Assembly: GCF_000620065.1 (NCBI RefSeq)
Contig: NZ_JHVI01000010.1
Location: 47,483 to 111,482, forward strand
DNA: 64,000 nucleotides
Direction of reading: 5' to 3'
Source: Meiothermus cerbereus DSM 11376
Lineage (GTDB): Bacteria > Deinococcota > Deinococci > Deinococcales > Thermaceae
The notes below the pieces were generated by a model, which saw only the letters and a list, made by a program, of their open reading frames with translations, was not told the origin of the DNA and did no database searches. The position numbers were made by a program, and so were the translations under genes. Shown here one piece after another: positions 1 through 7,169 of the stretch. Within the stretch, counting starts at the first letter, position 1, and each line of letters starts with the position of its first letter.

Positions 1-2
1 CC

Positions 3-206
3 CAGGGCTACCCGGTGCACCGGATGGTCTCGGGGGCCGGCCACGACGCCATGATTATGAGCGCGCTGTGCCCCTCCACCCTGCTGTTTCTGCGAAGTCC
101 GGGCGGCCTTTCGCACCACCCGGAAGAGTCGGTCTGGCCCCAGGACGCAGAAGCCGCCCTGCGGGTGGGGCTGGATTTCTTGCACCGGCTAGCCGCCGAG
201 GCTTGA
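3..206 (+). CDS. Allantoate amidohydrolase, C-terminal fragment (5' end outside window)
   Basis: Only the last 67 residues are present. They contain the end of the peptidase M20/amidase-hydantoinase-carbamoylase fold: a SGAGHDA motif, whose His is a conserved catalytic-centre residue in this family, followed by LFLRSPGGLSHHPEE. The GGLSHHPEE form is close to plant-type allantoate amidohydrolases, which hydrolyse allantoate to ureidoglycine, CO2 and ammonia using two Mn ions. The stop lies 13 bp before allantoinase, so the genes are probably one operon. The assignment to allantoate rather than another N-carbamoyl substrate rests on the neighbours. The frame is open to the left edge. Confidence 0.75.
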   Translation, partial: QGYPVHRMVSGAGHDAMIMSALCPSTLLFLRSPGGLSHHPEESVWPQDAEAALRVGLDFLHRLAAEA

Positions 207-219
207 TAGGGGAGTTACG

Positions 220-1584
220 ATGCTCGAGCTAATTGTGCGTGGTGGAAAGCTGGTAATCCCGGAAGGGGTGCGGCAGGCCGATCTGGGCATCTCGGGGAGG
301 CAGATCGTGCAGGTGGCCCCGGAGATTGCCGAACCGGCCCGGCAGGAGATCAATGCCTCGGGCTTGTACGTTTTTCCGGGCCTGATTGACGTGCACGTGC
401 ACTTCAACGAGCCGGGACAGGCCCACTGGGAGGGCATCGCCTCGGGCAGCGCGGCCCTGGCAGCAGGCGGCGGCACGGCCTTCTTCGATATGCCCCTCAA
501 CTCGTTGCCCTGCACCCTGGATGGCCCCTCCTTCGACCAGAAGCTCTCGGCCATGCAGGCCCACTCCCACACCGATTTTGCGCTATGGGGTGGCCTGACC
601 CCAAACAACCTGCAGCATATGCCCGATCTGGCCGAACGCGGCGTAATCGGTTTCAAGGCCTTCATGTGCAACTCCGGCCTGCCCCAGTTTCCCGCCTGCG
701 ACGACGCCACTTTGTATGTGGGCATGCGCCTGGCCGCCCAGCTTGGGCTGCCGGTGGCGGTACACGCCGAGTCGGAAGCCCTGACTGCCTACCTGGCCCA
801 GCAGAAGCGCCAGCAGGGCCAGACCACCTGGCGCGACTACCTGGACTCGAGGCCGGTCTACACCGAGCTCGAGGCCATCCAGCGGGCCTTGCTGTTTGCC
901 CGCGAGACCGGCTGCCGGCTGCACATCGTACATATCAGTTCGGGCGCTGGGGTGGTCATGGCCGCCGAGGCCAGGGCCAAGGGGGTGGACGTGAGCCTCG
1001 AGACCTGCCCCCACTACCTGGCCTTTACCGCAGAAGACCTGGAGCGGCTGGGAGCGCTGGGCAAGTGCGCCCCGCCCTTCCGCTCCGAGCTGCAACGAAC
1101 TCTGTTGTGGGTGCAGGTGCTGCAAGGGCAGGTAGATATCATTGGCTCCGACCACTCCCCCAGCCCACCCGAGATGAAGCAGGGCCATGACTTCTTCAGC
1201 CTGTGGGGCGGCATCGCGGGGGTGCAGTCTACCCTGGGGGTGCTGCTGAGCGAGGGTTGGCGCCAGCGCGGCCTGGCCTTAGAGCGGCTGGCCGCCCTGC
1301 TGGCAGCCAACCCCGCCAAGCGCTTTGGCCTGGCCCAGAAAGGCCGCCTGGCCGAAGGCTACGATGCCGACTTCGCCCTGGTAGACCTGGGCCAAACCTA
1401 CACCTTGAGACAGGAAGACCTGTACTACCGTCACCCCATCTCCCCCTATCTGGGCCGTACCTTTGTTGGGGTGGTGCAGGAGACCTGGTTGCGTGGGCAG
1501 CGGGTGTATGCCGGGGGTAAGATAGAAAAGCCCCGTGGGGTTCGTTTACTCAAGGGGACGATCCCCTTCGGGACAGAGCCCTGA
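220..1584 (+). CDS. allB: Allantoinase
   Basis: Cyclic amidohydrolase that opens allantoin to allantoate in the cytoplasm. At 454 residues it has family length. It shows the metal-binding HVHFNEPG motif near residue 62, a FKAFMCNSG segment carrying the Lys normally carboxylated to bridge the two metals, HAE and HIVHIS histidine strands, and a GSDHSPS motif with the catalytic Asp. GGGGAG lies just upstream of the ATG. It sits between the allantoate amidohydrolase fragment and the ureidoglycine aminohydrolase, so it is the first step of the local pathway. The last codons and stop lie inside the first unit of a 46-bp tandem repeat, so the C-terminal residues GTIPFGTEP are repeat-encoded. Confidence 0.93.
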   Translation: MLELIVRGGKLVIPEGVRQADLGISGRQIVQVAPEIAEPARQEINASGLYVFPGLIDVHVHFNEPGQAHWEGIASGSAALAAGGGTAFFDMPLNSLPCTLDGPSFDQKLSAMQAHSHTDFALWGGLTPNNLQHMPDLAERGVIGFKAFMCNSGLPQFPACDDATLYVGMRLAAQLGLPVAVHAESEALTAYLAQQKRQQGQTTWRDYLDSRPVYTELEAIQRALLFARETGCRLHIVHISSGAGVVMAAEARAKGVDVSLETCPHYLAFTAEDLERLGALGKCAPPFRSELQRTLLWVQVLQGQVDIIGSDHSPSPPEMKQGHDFFSLWGGIAGVQSTLGVLLSEGWRQRGLALERLAALLAANPAKRFGLAQKGRLAEGYDADFALVDLGQTYTLRQEDLYYRHPISPYLGRTFVGVVQETWLRGQRVYAGGKIEKPRGVRLLKGTIPFGTEP

Positions 1585-1642
1585 TGGGCCTGTTCACCAG
1601 GGGACGATCCCCTTCGGGACAGAGCCCTGATGGGCCTGTTCA
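1552..1642 (+). repeat. Two tandem copies of a 44-bp palindrome-bearing repeat
   Basis: A 44-bp unit (1553-1596 and 1599-1642, period 46) starts with the dyad AAGGGGA-CGA-TCCCCTT and continues through the allB stop (CCCTGATGGGCC) to TGTTCA. The same dyad core occurs again at 16394-16410, with TGTTCACC just before it in both places. It looks like a dispersed REP-like element inserted at the allB/allE junction. Each copy could form a 7-bp hairpin in the mRNA. Confidence 0.85.
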
Positions 1643-1655
1643 TCTAGAGGAATTT

Positions 1656-2405
1656 ATGAGTCTGACCGGTTTTACCCGAACCCGCGTAACCCCCGACCAC
1701 GCCCTCTTGACCCCCGATACCTTTGTGCGCTCGAGCCTGCCCGGCTGGAGCCAGGCTGCCTGCATCGTGCATATCTCCCCCGAGATGGGGGCCCGCTTCA
1801 TGATGTACACCGTAGAGATGCAGTCCGGCAGTACCGGCCAGATGAGCCTGCTGGACATCCAGCGCTTTGCCTATGTGCTCGAGGGCGAAGTGGCGCTCGA
1901 GGTAGGGGGAGCCCGGCATACCCTATGGGCCAACAACTACGTGTACCTGCCTGCCAACACCCCACACCATTTTGCAGCGGCATCCGGCTGCCGGATGGTG
2001 GTTTTCGACAAACCCTACCAGGCCTTGGCCGGCATGGACGTACCCCAGGTGGTGCTCGGACACGAACCAGATACCCCCAGTAGCCCGCTGATGGGCGATG
2101 AAGCCCTGCAGGTGCGCCTGCTCCTGCCCGACAATTTCTCCTTCGATATGGCCGTTAATACCATGACCTTTGCTCCCGGAGCCCACCTCTCCCTGGTAGA
2201 AACCCATGTCATGGAGCATGGCCTGTTGTTTTTGCAAGGCGGCGGGGTATACCGCCTGGGTGACCACTGGTACACCGTGCAGGCTGGCGATGTGATCTGG
2301 ATGGCCTCCTACTGCCCGCAGTGGTTTGGGGCGCTGGGCAAAACACCCAGCAAGTACCTGATTTACAAAGACGTCAACCGGCACTCGCTCGAGCTGCTCT
2401 CCTGA
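1656..2405 (+). CDS. allE: (S)-ureidoglycine aminohydrolase (bicupin)
   Basis: Manganese-dependent bicupin that converts ureidoglycine to ureidoglycolate and ammonia. The start at 1656 was chosen because AGAGG lies 5 nt upstream and MSLTGFTRTR is a natural N-terminus; the longer frame from 1584 runs through repeat DNA. At 249 residues it has family length. The N-terminal cupin contains YVLEGEVALEVG and PANTPHHF. The C-terminal cupin contains the metal-site stretch LSLVETHVMEHGLLFLQG (Glu and His ligands) and a conserved Tyr/Lys-rich tail, SKYLIYKDVNRH. It lies between allB and the amidohydrolase at 2517. Confidence 0.88.
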   Translation: MSLTGFTRTRVTPDHALLTPDTFVRSSLPGWSQAACIVHISPEMGARFMMYTVEMQSGSTGQMSLLDIQRFAYVLEGEVALEVGGARHTLWANNYVYLPANTPHHFAAASGCRMVVFDKPYQALAGMDVPQVVLGHEPDTPSSPLMGDEALQVRLLLPDNFSFDMAVNTMTFAPGAHLSLVETHVMEHGLLFLQGGGVYRLGDHWYTVQAGDVIWMASYCPQWFGALGKTPSKYLIYKDVNRHSLELLS

Positions 2406-2445
2406 TGCAGGCCGCACAGGGGCGGTAGAGGCTGGTGGGCTGACT

Positions 2446-2475
2446 GGGGTAAACTGCTCGTGCTAGATTTACCCC
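2446..2475. promoter_or_regulatory. 8-bp inverted repeat, operator or hairpin candidate
   Basis: GGGGTAAA and TTTACCCC form a perfect 8-bp dyad with a 14-bp spacer in the 111-bp gap before the amidohydrolase at 2517. No T-tract follows, which argues against an intrinsic terminator. A regulator site for the ureide genes is possible but not shown. Confidence 0.4.
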
Positions 2476-2516
2476 GAGCCTTAGGCATAGCCTGCAAAAT
2501 TTTTTCGGAGTAGCCC

Positions 2517-3809
2517 ATGATTGTCCGACCCCTGGTAGACCAAGAACGCATTATCCGCGAACTCGAGGCCCTGGCGGAGTTTTCCGACACCCCCAAGCCA
2601 GCCATTACCCGCATTCTCTTTACCAAGCCCGACCTCGAGGCCCGCGCTTACCTCAAGAGCTTGTGTGAAGAGGCTGGATTAAGCCTACGCGAAGATGGGC
2701 TGGGCAACATCTTTGCCCGCTGGGAGGGTTCCGCCCCTGATCTACCGGCTGTTGGCACGGGCTCCCACTTCGACGCCATCCCCTACGCCGGCATGTACGA
2801 CGGCACCGTGGGCGTGCTGGGGGGTCTGGAGGCCATCCGTTCACTCCAGCGCAGTGGTTTTAAGCCCTACCGCTCCATCGAACTGCTCATCTTCACCGCC
2901 GAAGAGCCCACCCGTTTTGGCGTGGGTTGCCTGGGAAGCCGGGCCCTGGCCGGGGTTTTGAGCCCCGACTCGCTGCGCCAGCTTAAGGATCAGGAAGGGC
3001 GCAGCCTGGAGGAAGTCCGCTGGGAAGCCGGTTATATGGGCCGCCTGGAGGATGTGCAGCTTCCCCAGGGCTACTACTCGGCTTTCGTGGAACTGCACAT
3101 CGAGCAAGGCCCCTTGCTCGAGCAAGAACGGGTGCCCCTGGGCATCGTCACGGCCATCGCGGCTCCGGCTGCCCTGCGGGTAAACCTGGAAGGTGAGGGC
3201 GGGCATGCCGGAACCGTGCTGATGCCCGACCGCCGCGATGCGCTGTGCGCCGCTGCCGAAATTATCCTGGGCGTGGAAGCCTTTGCCAAAAACAGTGGCA
3301 GCATCAATACCGTAGCCACCACCGGCTTTTGTGAGGTCTATCCCAACGCGGTCAATAGCGTGCCCAGCCGGGTCAAGCTCGAGATAGACATTCGCGATGT
3401 TGACCAGTCTCGCCGGGATCAGGTGATTCGCAACGTGATTCAGGGAGTGGAGCAGGTCTGCACCCGGCGCGAAATAAAATACAGCGTAGACATCATCAAC
3501 GTAGACCCCCCGGCCAAAGCGGGCTCTGAAGTGCTAAAAGCGCTGGTGGCCTCTTGTGGCGAGGCCGGGGTCAAGTTCAAGCTGATGGTGAGCCGGGCCT
3601 ACCACGACTCTTTATTCATGGCCCGGATTGCCCCTACCGCCATGCTCTTTATCCCCTGCCGGGGAGGGGTTAGCCACCGTCCGGACGAGTACGCCTCCCC
3701 CGAGGATATCGCCAGAGGCACCTACGTGCTGGCCCTGACGCTGGCCAAGCTCTCGCTGGCCGAAGATAAAACAGTCTCCAAGGAAGACCCGGTTCTACTG
3801 GATGACTAG
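2517..3809 (+). CDS. Ureidoglycolate amidohydrolase, plant UAH type (M20 family)
   Basis: A 430-residue M20/amidase-hydantoinase-carbamoylase enzyme. Metal-site motifs are GTGSHFDAIPYAGMYDGTVG near residue 82, an EEPTRFGVGCLGS loop near 125, LHIEQGPLLE near 194 and a final His in SRAYHDSLFMARI near 365. The C-terminal run with SRAYHDSLFMA and ASPEDIARG matches what is known of plant ureidoglycolate amidohydrolase better than AllC. Its predicted reaction is ureidoglycolate to glyoxylate, CO2 and two NH3. The start has GGAG 7 nt upstream. It completes a urea-free route from allantoin. An N-carbamoyl-amino-acid hydrolase is the main alternative. Confidence 0.75.
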   Translation: MIVRPLVDQERIIRELEALAEFSDTPKPAITRILFTKPDLEARAYLKSLCEEAGLSLREDGLGNIFARWEGSAPDLPAVGTGSHFDAIPYAGMYDGTVGVLGGLEAIRSLQRSGFKPYRSIELLIFTAEEPTRFGVGCLGSRALAGVLSPDSLRQLKDQEGRSLEEVRWEAGYMGRLEDVQLPQGYYSAFVELHIEQGPLLEQERVPLGIVTAIAAPAALRVNLEGEGGHAGTVLMPDRRDALCAAAEIILGVEAFAKNSGSINTVATTGFCEVYPNAVNSVPSRVKLEIDIRDVDQSRRDQVIRNVIQGVEQVCTRREIKYSVDIINVDPPAKAGSEVLKALVASCGEAGVKFKLMVSRAYHDSLFMARIAPTAMLFIPCRGGVSHRPDEYASPEDIARGTYVLALTLAKLSLAEDKTVSKEDPVLLDD

Positions 3810-3840
3810 GGCTGTTCTCGTTGTGCAACTGGAAAAAGTA

Positions 3841-3868
3841 AAACACCCACCAGGCGGTGGGTGTTTTT
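3841..3868. terminator. Bidirectional intrinsic terminator
   Basis: AAACACCCACC-AGGC-GGTGGGTGTTT forms an 11-bp stem followed by further Ts on the plus strand and As on the other side (T-run for the minus strand). It separates the convergent ureide genes and rpmI-rplT and can serve both. Confidence 0.85.
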
Positions 3869-3883
3869 GAAGGCGCAGTTCCC

Positions 3884-4231
3884 CTACGCCCTGGCTTTGC
3901 TGACCAGCTCGGCGAAGGCCTCGGGCTGGCGCACAGCGATATCGGCCAGAATCTTGCGGTCGAGTTCGATTCCGGCTTTCTTGAGGCCGTGCATGAACAC
4001 GCTGTAGCTCAGGCCATGCTGGCGAGCGGCAGCGTTGATACGCACAATCCACAAGCGGCGCATATCGCCCTTGCGCTTGCGGCGGTCGTTGAAGGAACGC
4101 ATGGCGCCGCTAAGCAGGGTTTCGCGGGCCTTACGAACGCTCTTCGAGCGCAGCGCATAGAAGCCCTTGGCTCGTTTAAGAATTGCTTTGTGTTTGCGGC
4201 GACGAACTACACCGGTCTTTGCGCGTGGCAT
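3884..4231 (-). CDS. rplT: 50S ribosomal protein L20
   Basis: A 115-residue protein rich in Lys/Arg with the full-length L20 pattern: an [19 protein letters not shown]-terminal extension that enters the 23S rRNA core, then a helical globular C-domain with [16 protein letters not shown] and [15 protein letters not shown]20 is needed early in 50S assembly. It lies 17 bp downstream of rpmI in the same transcript and ends before the terminator at 3841-3868. The usual upstream partner infC is not present in this stretch. Confidence 0.97.
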   Translation of the reverse strand: MPRAKTGVVRRRKHKAILKRAKGFYALRSKSVRKARETLLSGAMRSFNDRRKRKGDMRRLWIVRINAAARQHGLSYSVFMHGLKKAGIELDRKILADIAVRQPEAFAELVSKARA

Positions 4232-4248
4232 TCTAAATCACCTCTCCT

Positions 4249-4449
4249 TTATACGTCGTAGGGCATCAGCTGGTGGACACGGCGCTCTTCACCTTTGGCA
4301 AAGGTAAAGTCACGCCCTTTCTGACGACGGCTCTTGCCCGACTTGTGCCAGTTGAGGTGGCGCTTTCCCGGCTTTTTGCCTACCACTTTGCCTGTAGCCG
4401 TAATCTTGACACGGCTTTTGGCGCCCTTATGGGTCTTCATCTTGGCCAT
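4249..4449 (-). CDS. rpmI: 50S ribosomal protein L35
   Basis: A 66-residue basic protein starting MAKMKTHKGAKSRVKITATG, the typical L35 N-terminus, and containing the lysine/arginine-rich core GKRHLNWHKSGKSRRQKG. It is a small component of the large ribosomal subunit. It is first in the rpmI-rplT operon and is preceded by a good sigma-70-type promoter at 4513-4542. In most bacteria infC is directly upstream; here the upstream gene is a divergent cupin. Confidence 0.96.
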   Translation of the reverse strand: MAKMKTHKGAKSRVKITATGKVVGKKPGKRHLNWHKSGKSRRQKGRDFTFAKGEERRVHQLMPYDV

Positions 4450-4512
4450 TGTCTGCTCCTGTATGCGGCTCGAGTGCCCCGCGCTGGGGTCTTTAAACTC
4501 GGCAGCCTAGGA

Positions 4513-4542
4513 AGTATAGCATCCCGAAGGGCTAGCTGCCAA
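4513..4542 (-). promoter_or_regulatory. Promoter of rpmI-rplT
   Basis: On the minus strand TTGGCA (4537-4542) and TATACT (4513-4518) are separated by 18 bp. This predicts a leader of about 55 nt before rpmI. The rest of the 230-bp gap to the divergent cupin gene shows no further gene. Confidence 0.65.
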
Positions 4543-4679
4543 CACAATTGTGGGGCCTTCAGCATCTCCTTTTGGCACAGCCACCGGTCGGTGTTTGGGC
4601 GGGAAAACTGGGGAAAGCCCCCCCGGACATGCTACCCGCACCAGGCCAGAGGCGATAAGCTACTAGCTGAGGTCAAAAT

Positions 4680-5012
4680 ATGAACGTCTTTCCCGAGTGG
4701 TTTAAGGCCTTCAAACAGGTTGAAATCTGGCCCGGTATGGACATGGCGGTGCTGTCCGGCCATAAGGGTCAGGTGGGGTTTGCCCAGGTAGCCGAGGAAA
4801 CCTTGGTGCCCGAACACGCCCACCAGGGCCAGTGGGGGGTGGTGCTCGAGGGTGAGGTGGTGTTCGTGATGGGGGGCGAGACCAAGGTGTTTCGCAAAGG
4901 CGACTACTACCACATTCCTGCGGGCGTTCCGCACAGCGCGAAGCTGGCCGCCGGAACGGCCTTTATTGACGTGTGGGAAAACGAGCGCTTTCCGGCCAGC
5001 CGGCTCAAATAG
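4680..5012 (+). CDS. Small single-domain cupin protein
   Basis: A 110-residue protein with one cupin beta-barrel. Motif 1 carries PEHAHQGQWGVVLEGEV (two His and one Glu as likely metal ligands), followed by GDYYHIPAGVPHSAKL with the second-motif His. GAGG lies 7 nt before the ATG. The stop is 12 bp before the enoyl-CoA hydratase gene, suggesting co-transcription with the two crotonase-fold genes. Function is unknown; cupins of this size range from sugar isomerases and dioxygenases to ligand binders. Confidence 0.8.
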   Translation: MNVFPEWFKAFKQVEIWPGMDMAVLSGHKGQVGFAQVAEETLVPEHAHQGQWGVVLEGEVVFVMGGETKVFRKGDYYHIPAGVPHSAKLAAGTAFIDVWENERFPASRLK

Positions 5013-5024
5013 CAAGAGGTTGTT

Positions 5025-5795
5025 ATGTACGAGAACATTCTGGTCGAAACCCACGGGCAGGTAGGGCTGGTTCGGCTCAACCGACCCAAGCAGCTCAACG
5101 CCCTCAACACCGCCACCCTGGGCGAGCTGGCCCAGGCCATCGGCGCATTTGAGCAAGACGGGGGCATCGGGGCCATGGTCATCACCGGCAACGAGCGGGT
5201 TTTTGCCGCCGGGGCCGACATTGCCGAGTTTCAACAAACCAGCCTGGCCGAGCTTATGCGGGGCCTGCGCGCCGACCAGTACGAGGTTTTGCGTAAGGTT
5301 CGCAAGCCCCTAATAGCGGCGGTGTCGGGGTATGCGTATGGGGGGGGTTGCGAGCTGGCCATGCTTTGCGACCTGATTGTGGCTTCCGATACGGCCCGGT
5401 TTGCCCAGCCCGAGATCAACCTGGGCATCATTCCGGGCGGCGGGGGAACCCAGCGCCTAACGCGGCAGGTGGGCAAGTACCTGGCCATGGAGGTAATTCT
5501 GGCCGGACGGGTGCTTTCGGCCTGGGAGGCCCTGCAACACGGACTGGTGAACCGGGTGGTTCCGGTAGAGCTTTACCTGGAAGAAGCCCTCGAGCTCGCC
5601 CAAACCATCGCCGAACGGGCCCCCTTAGCGGCACGGCTGGCTAAGGATGCCATCAACCGGGCCCAGGATATGAGCCTGGAGCATGGGCTGGGCCTCGAGC
5701 GAAGCAACTTCCTGATTGCCTTTGGCAGCGAGGATAAACAAGAAGGCACCACCGCTTTTCTGGAAAAACGCAAGCCCCAGTGGAAAGGGCGTTAA
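5025..5795 (+). CDS. Enoyl-CoA hydratase (PaaF/crotonase type)
   Basis: A 256-residue crotonase-fold enzyme that hydrates 2-enoyl-CoA. The oxyanion-hole segment is FAAGADIAEF, and both catalytic glutamates are visible: one in YGGGCELAMLCD near residue 111 and one in QPEINLGIIPGGGGTQRL near residue 131. AAGAGG lies before the ATG. It is followed 9 bp later by a PaaG-like isomerase, a pair known from phenylacetate degradation, which suggests a role in aromatic acyl-CoA or fatty-acid beta-oxidation. The exact substrate cannot be read from sequence. Confidence 0.88.
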   Translation: MYENILVETHGQVGLVRLNRPKQLNALNTATLGELAQAIGAFEQDGGIGAMVITGNERVFAAGADIAEFQQTSLAELMRGLRADQYEVLRKVRKPLIAAVSGYAYGGGCELAMLCDLIVASDTARFAQPEINLGIIPGGGGTQRLTRQVGKYLAMEVILAGRVLSAWEALQHGLVNRVVPVELYLEEALELAQTIAERAPLAARLAKDAINRAQDMSLEHGLGLERSNFLIAFGSEDKQEGTTAFLEKRKPQWKGR

Positions 5796-5804
5796 GGAGG
5801 AACC

Positions 5805-6572
5805 ATGGACGTACTTCTACGCGAGGTCAAAGACGGCATCCTGACCCTCACCATGAATCGGCCCGAGGCCATCAACGCCCTGACCACCGAGATGCTGCGA
5901 GAGCTGGGCCAGGCCATCAAAGAGGCCAGCGCACCGGAGGTACGGGTGGTGGTGCTGCAGGGTGCGGGCCGTGGCTTTTGTTCCGGCCAGGATTTGCGTG
6001 AGTTTGAAGGGCAGCGCATCTCCTACAAAAACCACCTACGCAACTACCGCTCGGTGGTGGAAGGCCTGGCCGGTCTGGAAAAACCGGTGATTGCCGCGAT
6101 TCATGGGGCGGCGGCGGGCGCGGGTTTGTCGCTGGCCCTGGCCTGTGACCTGCGCATCGCTTCTGCCGACGCAGTGCTGACCACCGGCTTCAGCAAAATT
6201 GGCCTGATTCCCGATGCAGGCATGAACTATCACCTGCCGCGCATGGTGGGGTACGCCAGGGCCTTCGAGCTGGAGGTGCTCTCCGGTCGAATAAAAGCCG
6301 AGGAGGCCCTGGGCCTGGGTCTGGTAAACAAGGTGGTAGCGGTAGAGAGCTTTGCCGAAGAGGTGGCCCGCCTGGCCAGCGAACTGGCCCAGGGCCCCAC
6401 CAAAACCTACGGCCTGATCAAACGGGCTTTGCGGCGTAGCGCCAGTGCCAGCCTGGAGGAGATGCTCGAGTACGAGGCGTTGCTGCAAGAAGTGGCAGGA
6501 CGCAGCGAGGACCACCAGGAGGGCGTGCGGGCTTTTTACGAGAAGCGCTCCCCGCGCTTTCAGGGAAAGTAG
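5805..6572 (+). CDS. PaaG-like enoyl-CoA isomerase/hydratase
   Basis: A 255-residue crotonase-fold protein with a strong AGGAGG site. It shows FCSGQDLREFEG at the CoA pocket, but GAAAGAGLSLALACDL lacks the first catalytic Glu of true hydratases (Leu instead), as in PaaG-type 1,2-epoxyphenylacetyl-CoA isomerases. The tail GPTKTYGLIKRAL and EVAGRSEDHQEGVRAFYEKR is also PaaG-like. It is probably co-transcribed with the hydratase before it. Other paa genes (paaABCDE, paaK, paaZ) are not in this window, so participation in phenylacetate catabolism is inferred only from similarity and pairing. Confidence 0.8.
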   Translation: MDVLLREVKDGILTLTMNRPEAINALTTEMLRELGQAIKEASAPEVRVVVLQGAGRGFCSGQDLREFEGQRISYKNHLRNYRSVVEGLAGLEKPVIAAIHGAAAGAGLSLALACDLRIASADAVLTTGFSKIGLIPDAGMNYHLPRMVGYARAFELEVLSGRIKAEEALGLGLVNKVVAVESFAEEVARLASELAQGPTKTYGLIKRALRRSASASLEEMLEYEALLQEVAGRSEDHQEGVRAFYEKRSPRFQGK

Positions 6573-6581
6573 ACTTTTCTC

Positions 6582-7163
6582 GTGGTTCGTTATTTGAGAG
6601 GAACAGTACTCAAAAAAGGCCCCAGCAGCGCAGTCTTGCTGGTGGGGGGCCTCGGCCTCGAGGTCGGCTGCCCAGCTTCCACCCTGGCCCAGCTTACCGA
6701 GGGCCAGGAAGCCGCCCTGCACACCCGGCTGATCGTGCGCGAGGACGATCTGTCGCTTTTTGGTTTTGCCGAAGAACGCAGCCTCGAGCTTTTCGAGCTT
6801 CTGCTCTCGGTGTCCGGGGTGGGGCCCAGGGTGGCCCTCAACCTGCTTTCCTCCCAGACCCCCGCCCTGCTGGCTCGAGCCCTGGCCGAGGGCGACCTGC
6901 GCCTGCTCACCGCAGCCCAGGGCGTGGGCAAAAAACTGGCCGAGCGGATTGCCCTCGAGCTGCGCGGCAAGGTTCCGGTCCACCTGCTGGGCGAGGGGGG
7001 GAGCCTGGTTCGCACCAGCCACACCGAGGAGGCCGAGCTAGCCCTCATCACCCTGGGCTTCCGGGAAGGCCAGGTAAAAAGCGCAGTGGCCGAAATTGCC
7101 CAGAAAAACCCCGAGGCCACCACCCAGGAGCTCATCAAACTGGCGCTGAAGGCTCTGCGGTAA
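6582..7163 (+). CDS. ruvA: Holliday junction branch migration protein RuvA
   Basis: A 193-residue RuvA that binds four-way junctions and recruits the RuvB motor. The N-terminal OB-fold domain (1-62) is followed by paired helix-hairpin-helix motifs, SVSGVGPRVALNLL near residue 78 and AAQGVGKKLAERIALEL near residue 112, and a C-terminal RuvB-binding domain with ALITLGFREGQVKSAV. The start codon is GTG. TAGACT lies 6 nt before it, so the transcript may be leaderless. It overlaps no neighbour and ends 6 bp from convergent coaBC. ruvB and ruvC are not in the window. Confidence 0.95.
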   Translation: MVRYLRGTVLKKGPSSAVLLVGGLGLEVGCPASTLAQLTEGQEAALHTRLIVREDDLSLFGFAEERSLELFELLLSVSGVGPRVALNLLSSQTPALLARALAEGDLRLLTAAQGVGKKLAERIALELRGKVPVHLLGEGGSLVRTSHTEEAELALITLGFREGQVKSAVAEIAQKNPEATTQELIKLALKALR

Positions 7164-7169
7164 GTCCGA

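Noticed and set aside
6036..7022. 328-codon minus-strand frame
   Set aside because: Antisense to the PaaG-like gene and ruvA, both clearly real; Gln/Gly/His-rich shadow sequence.
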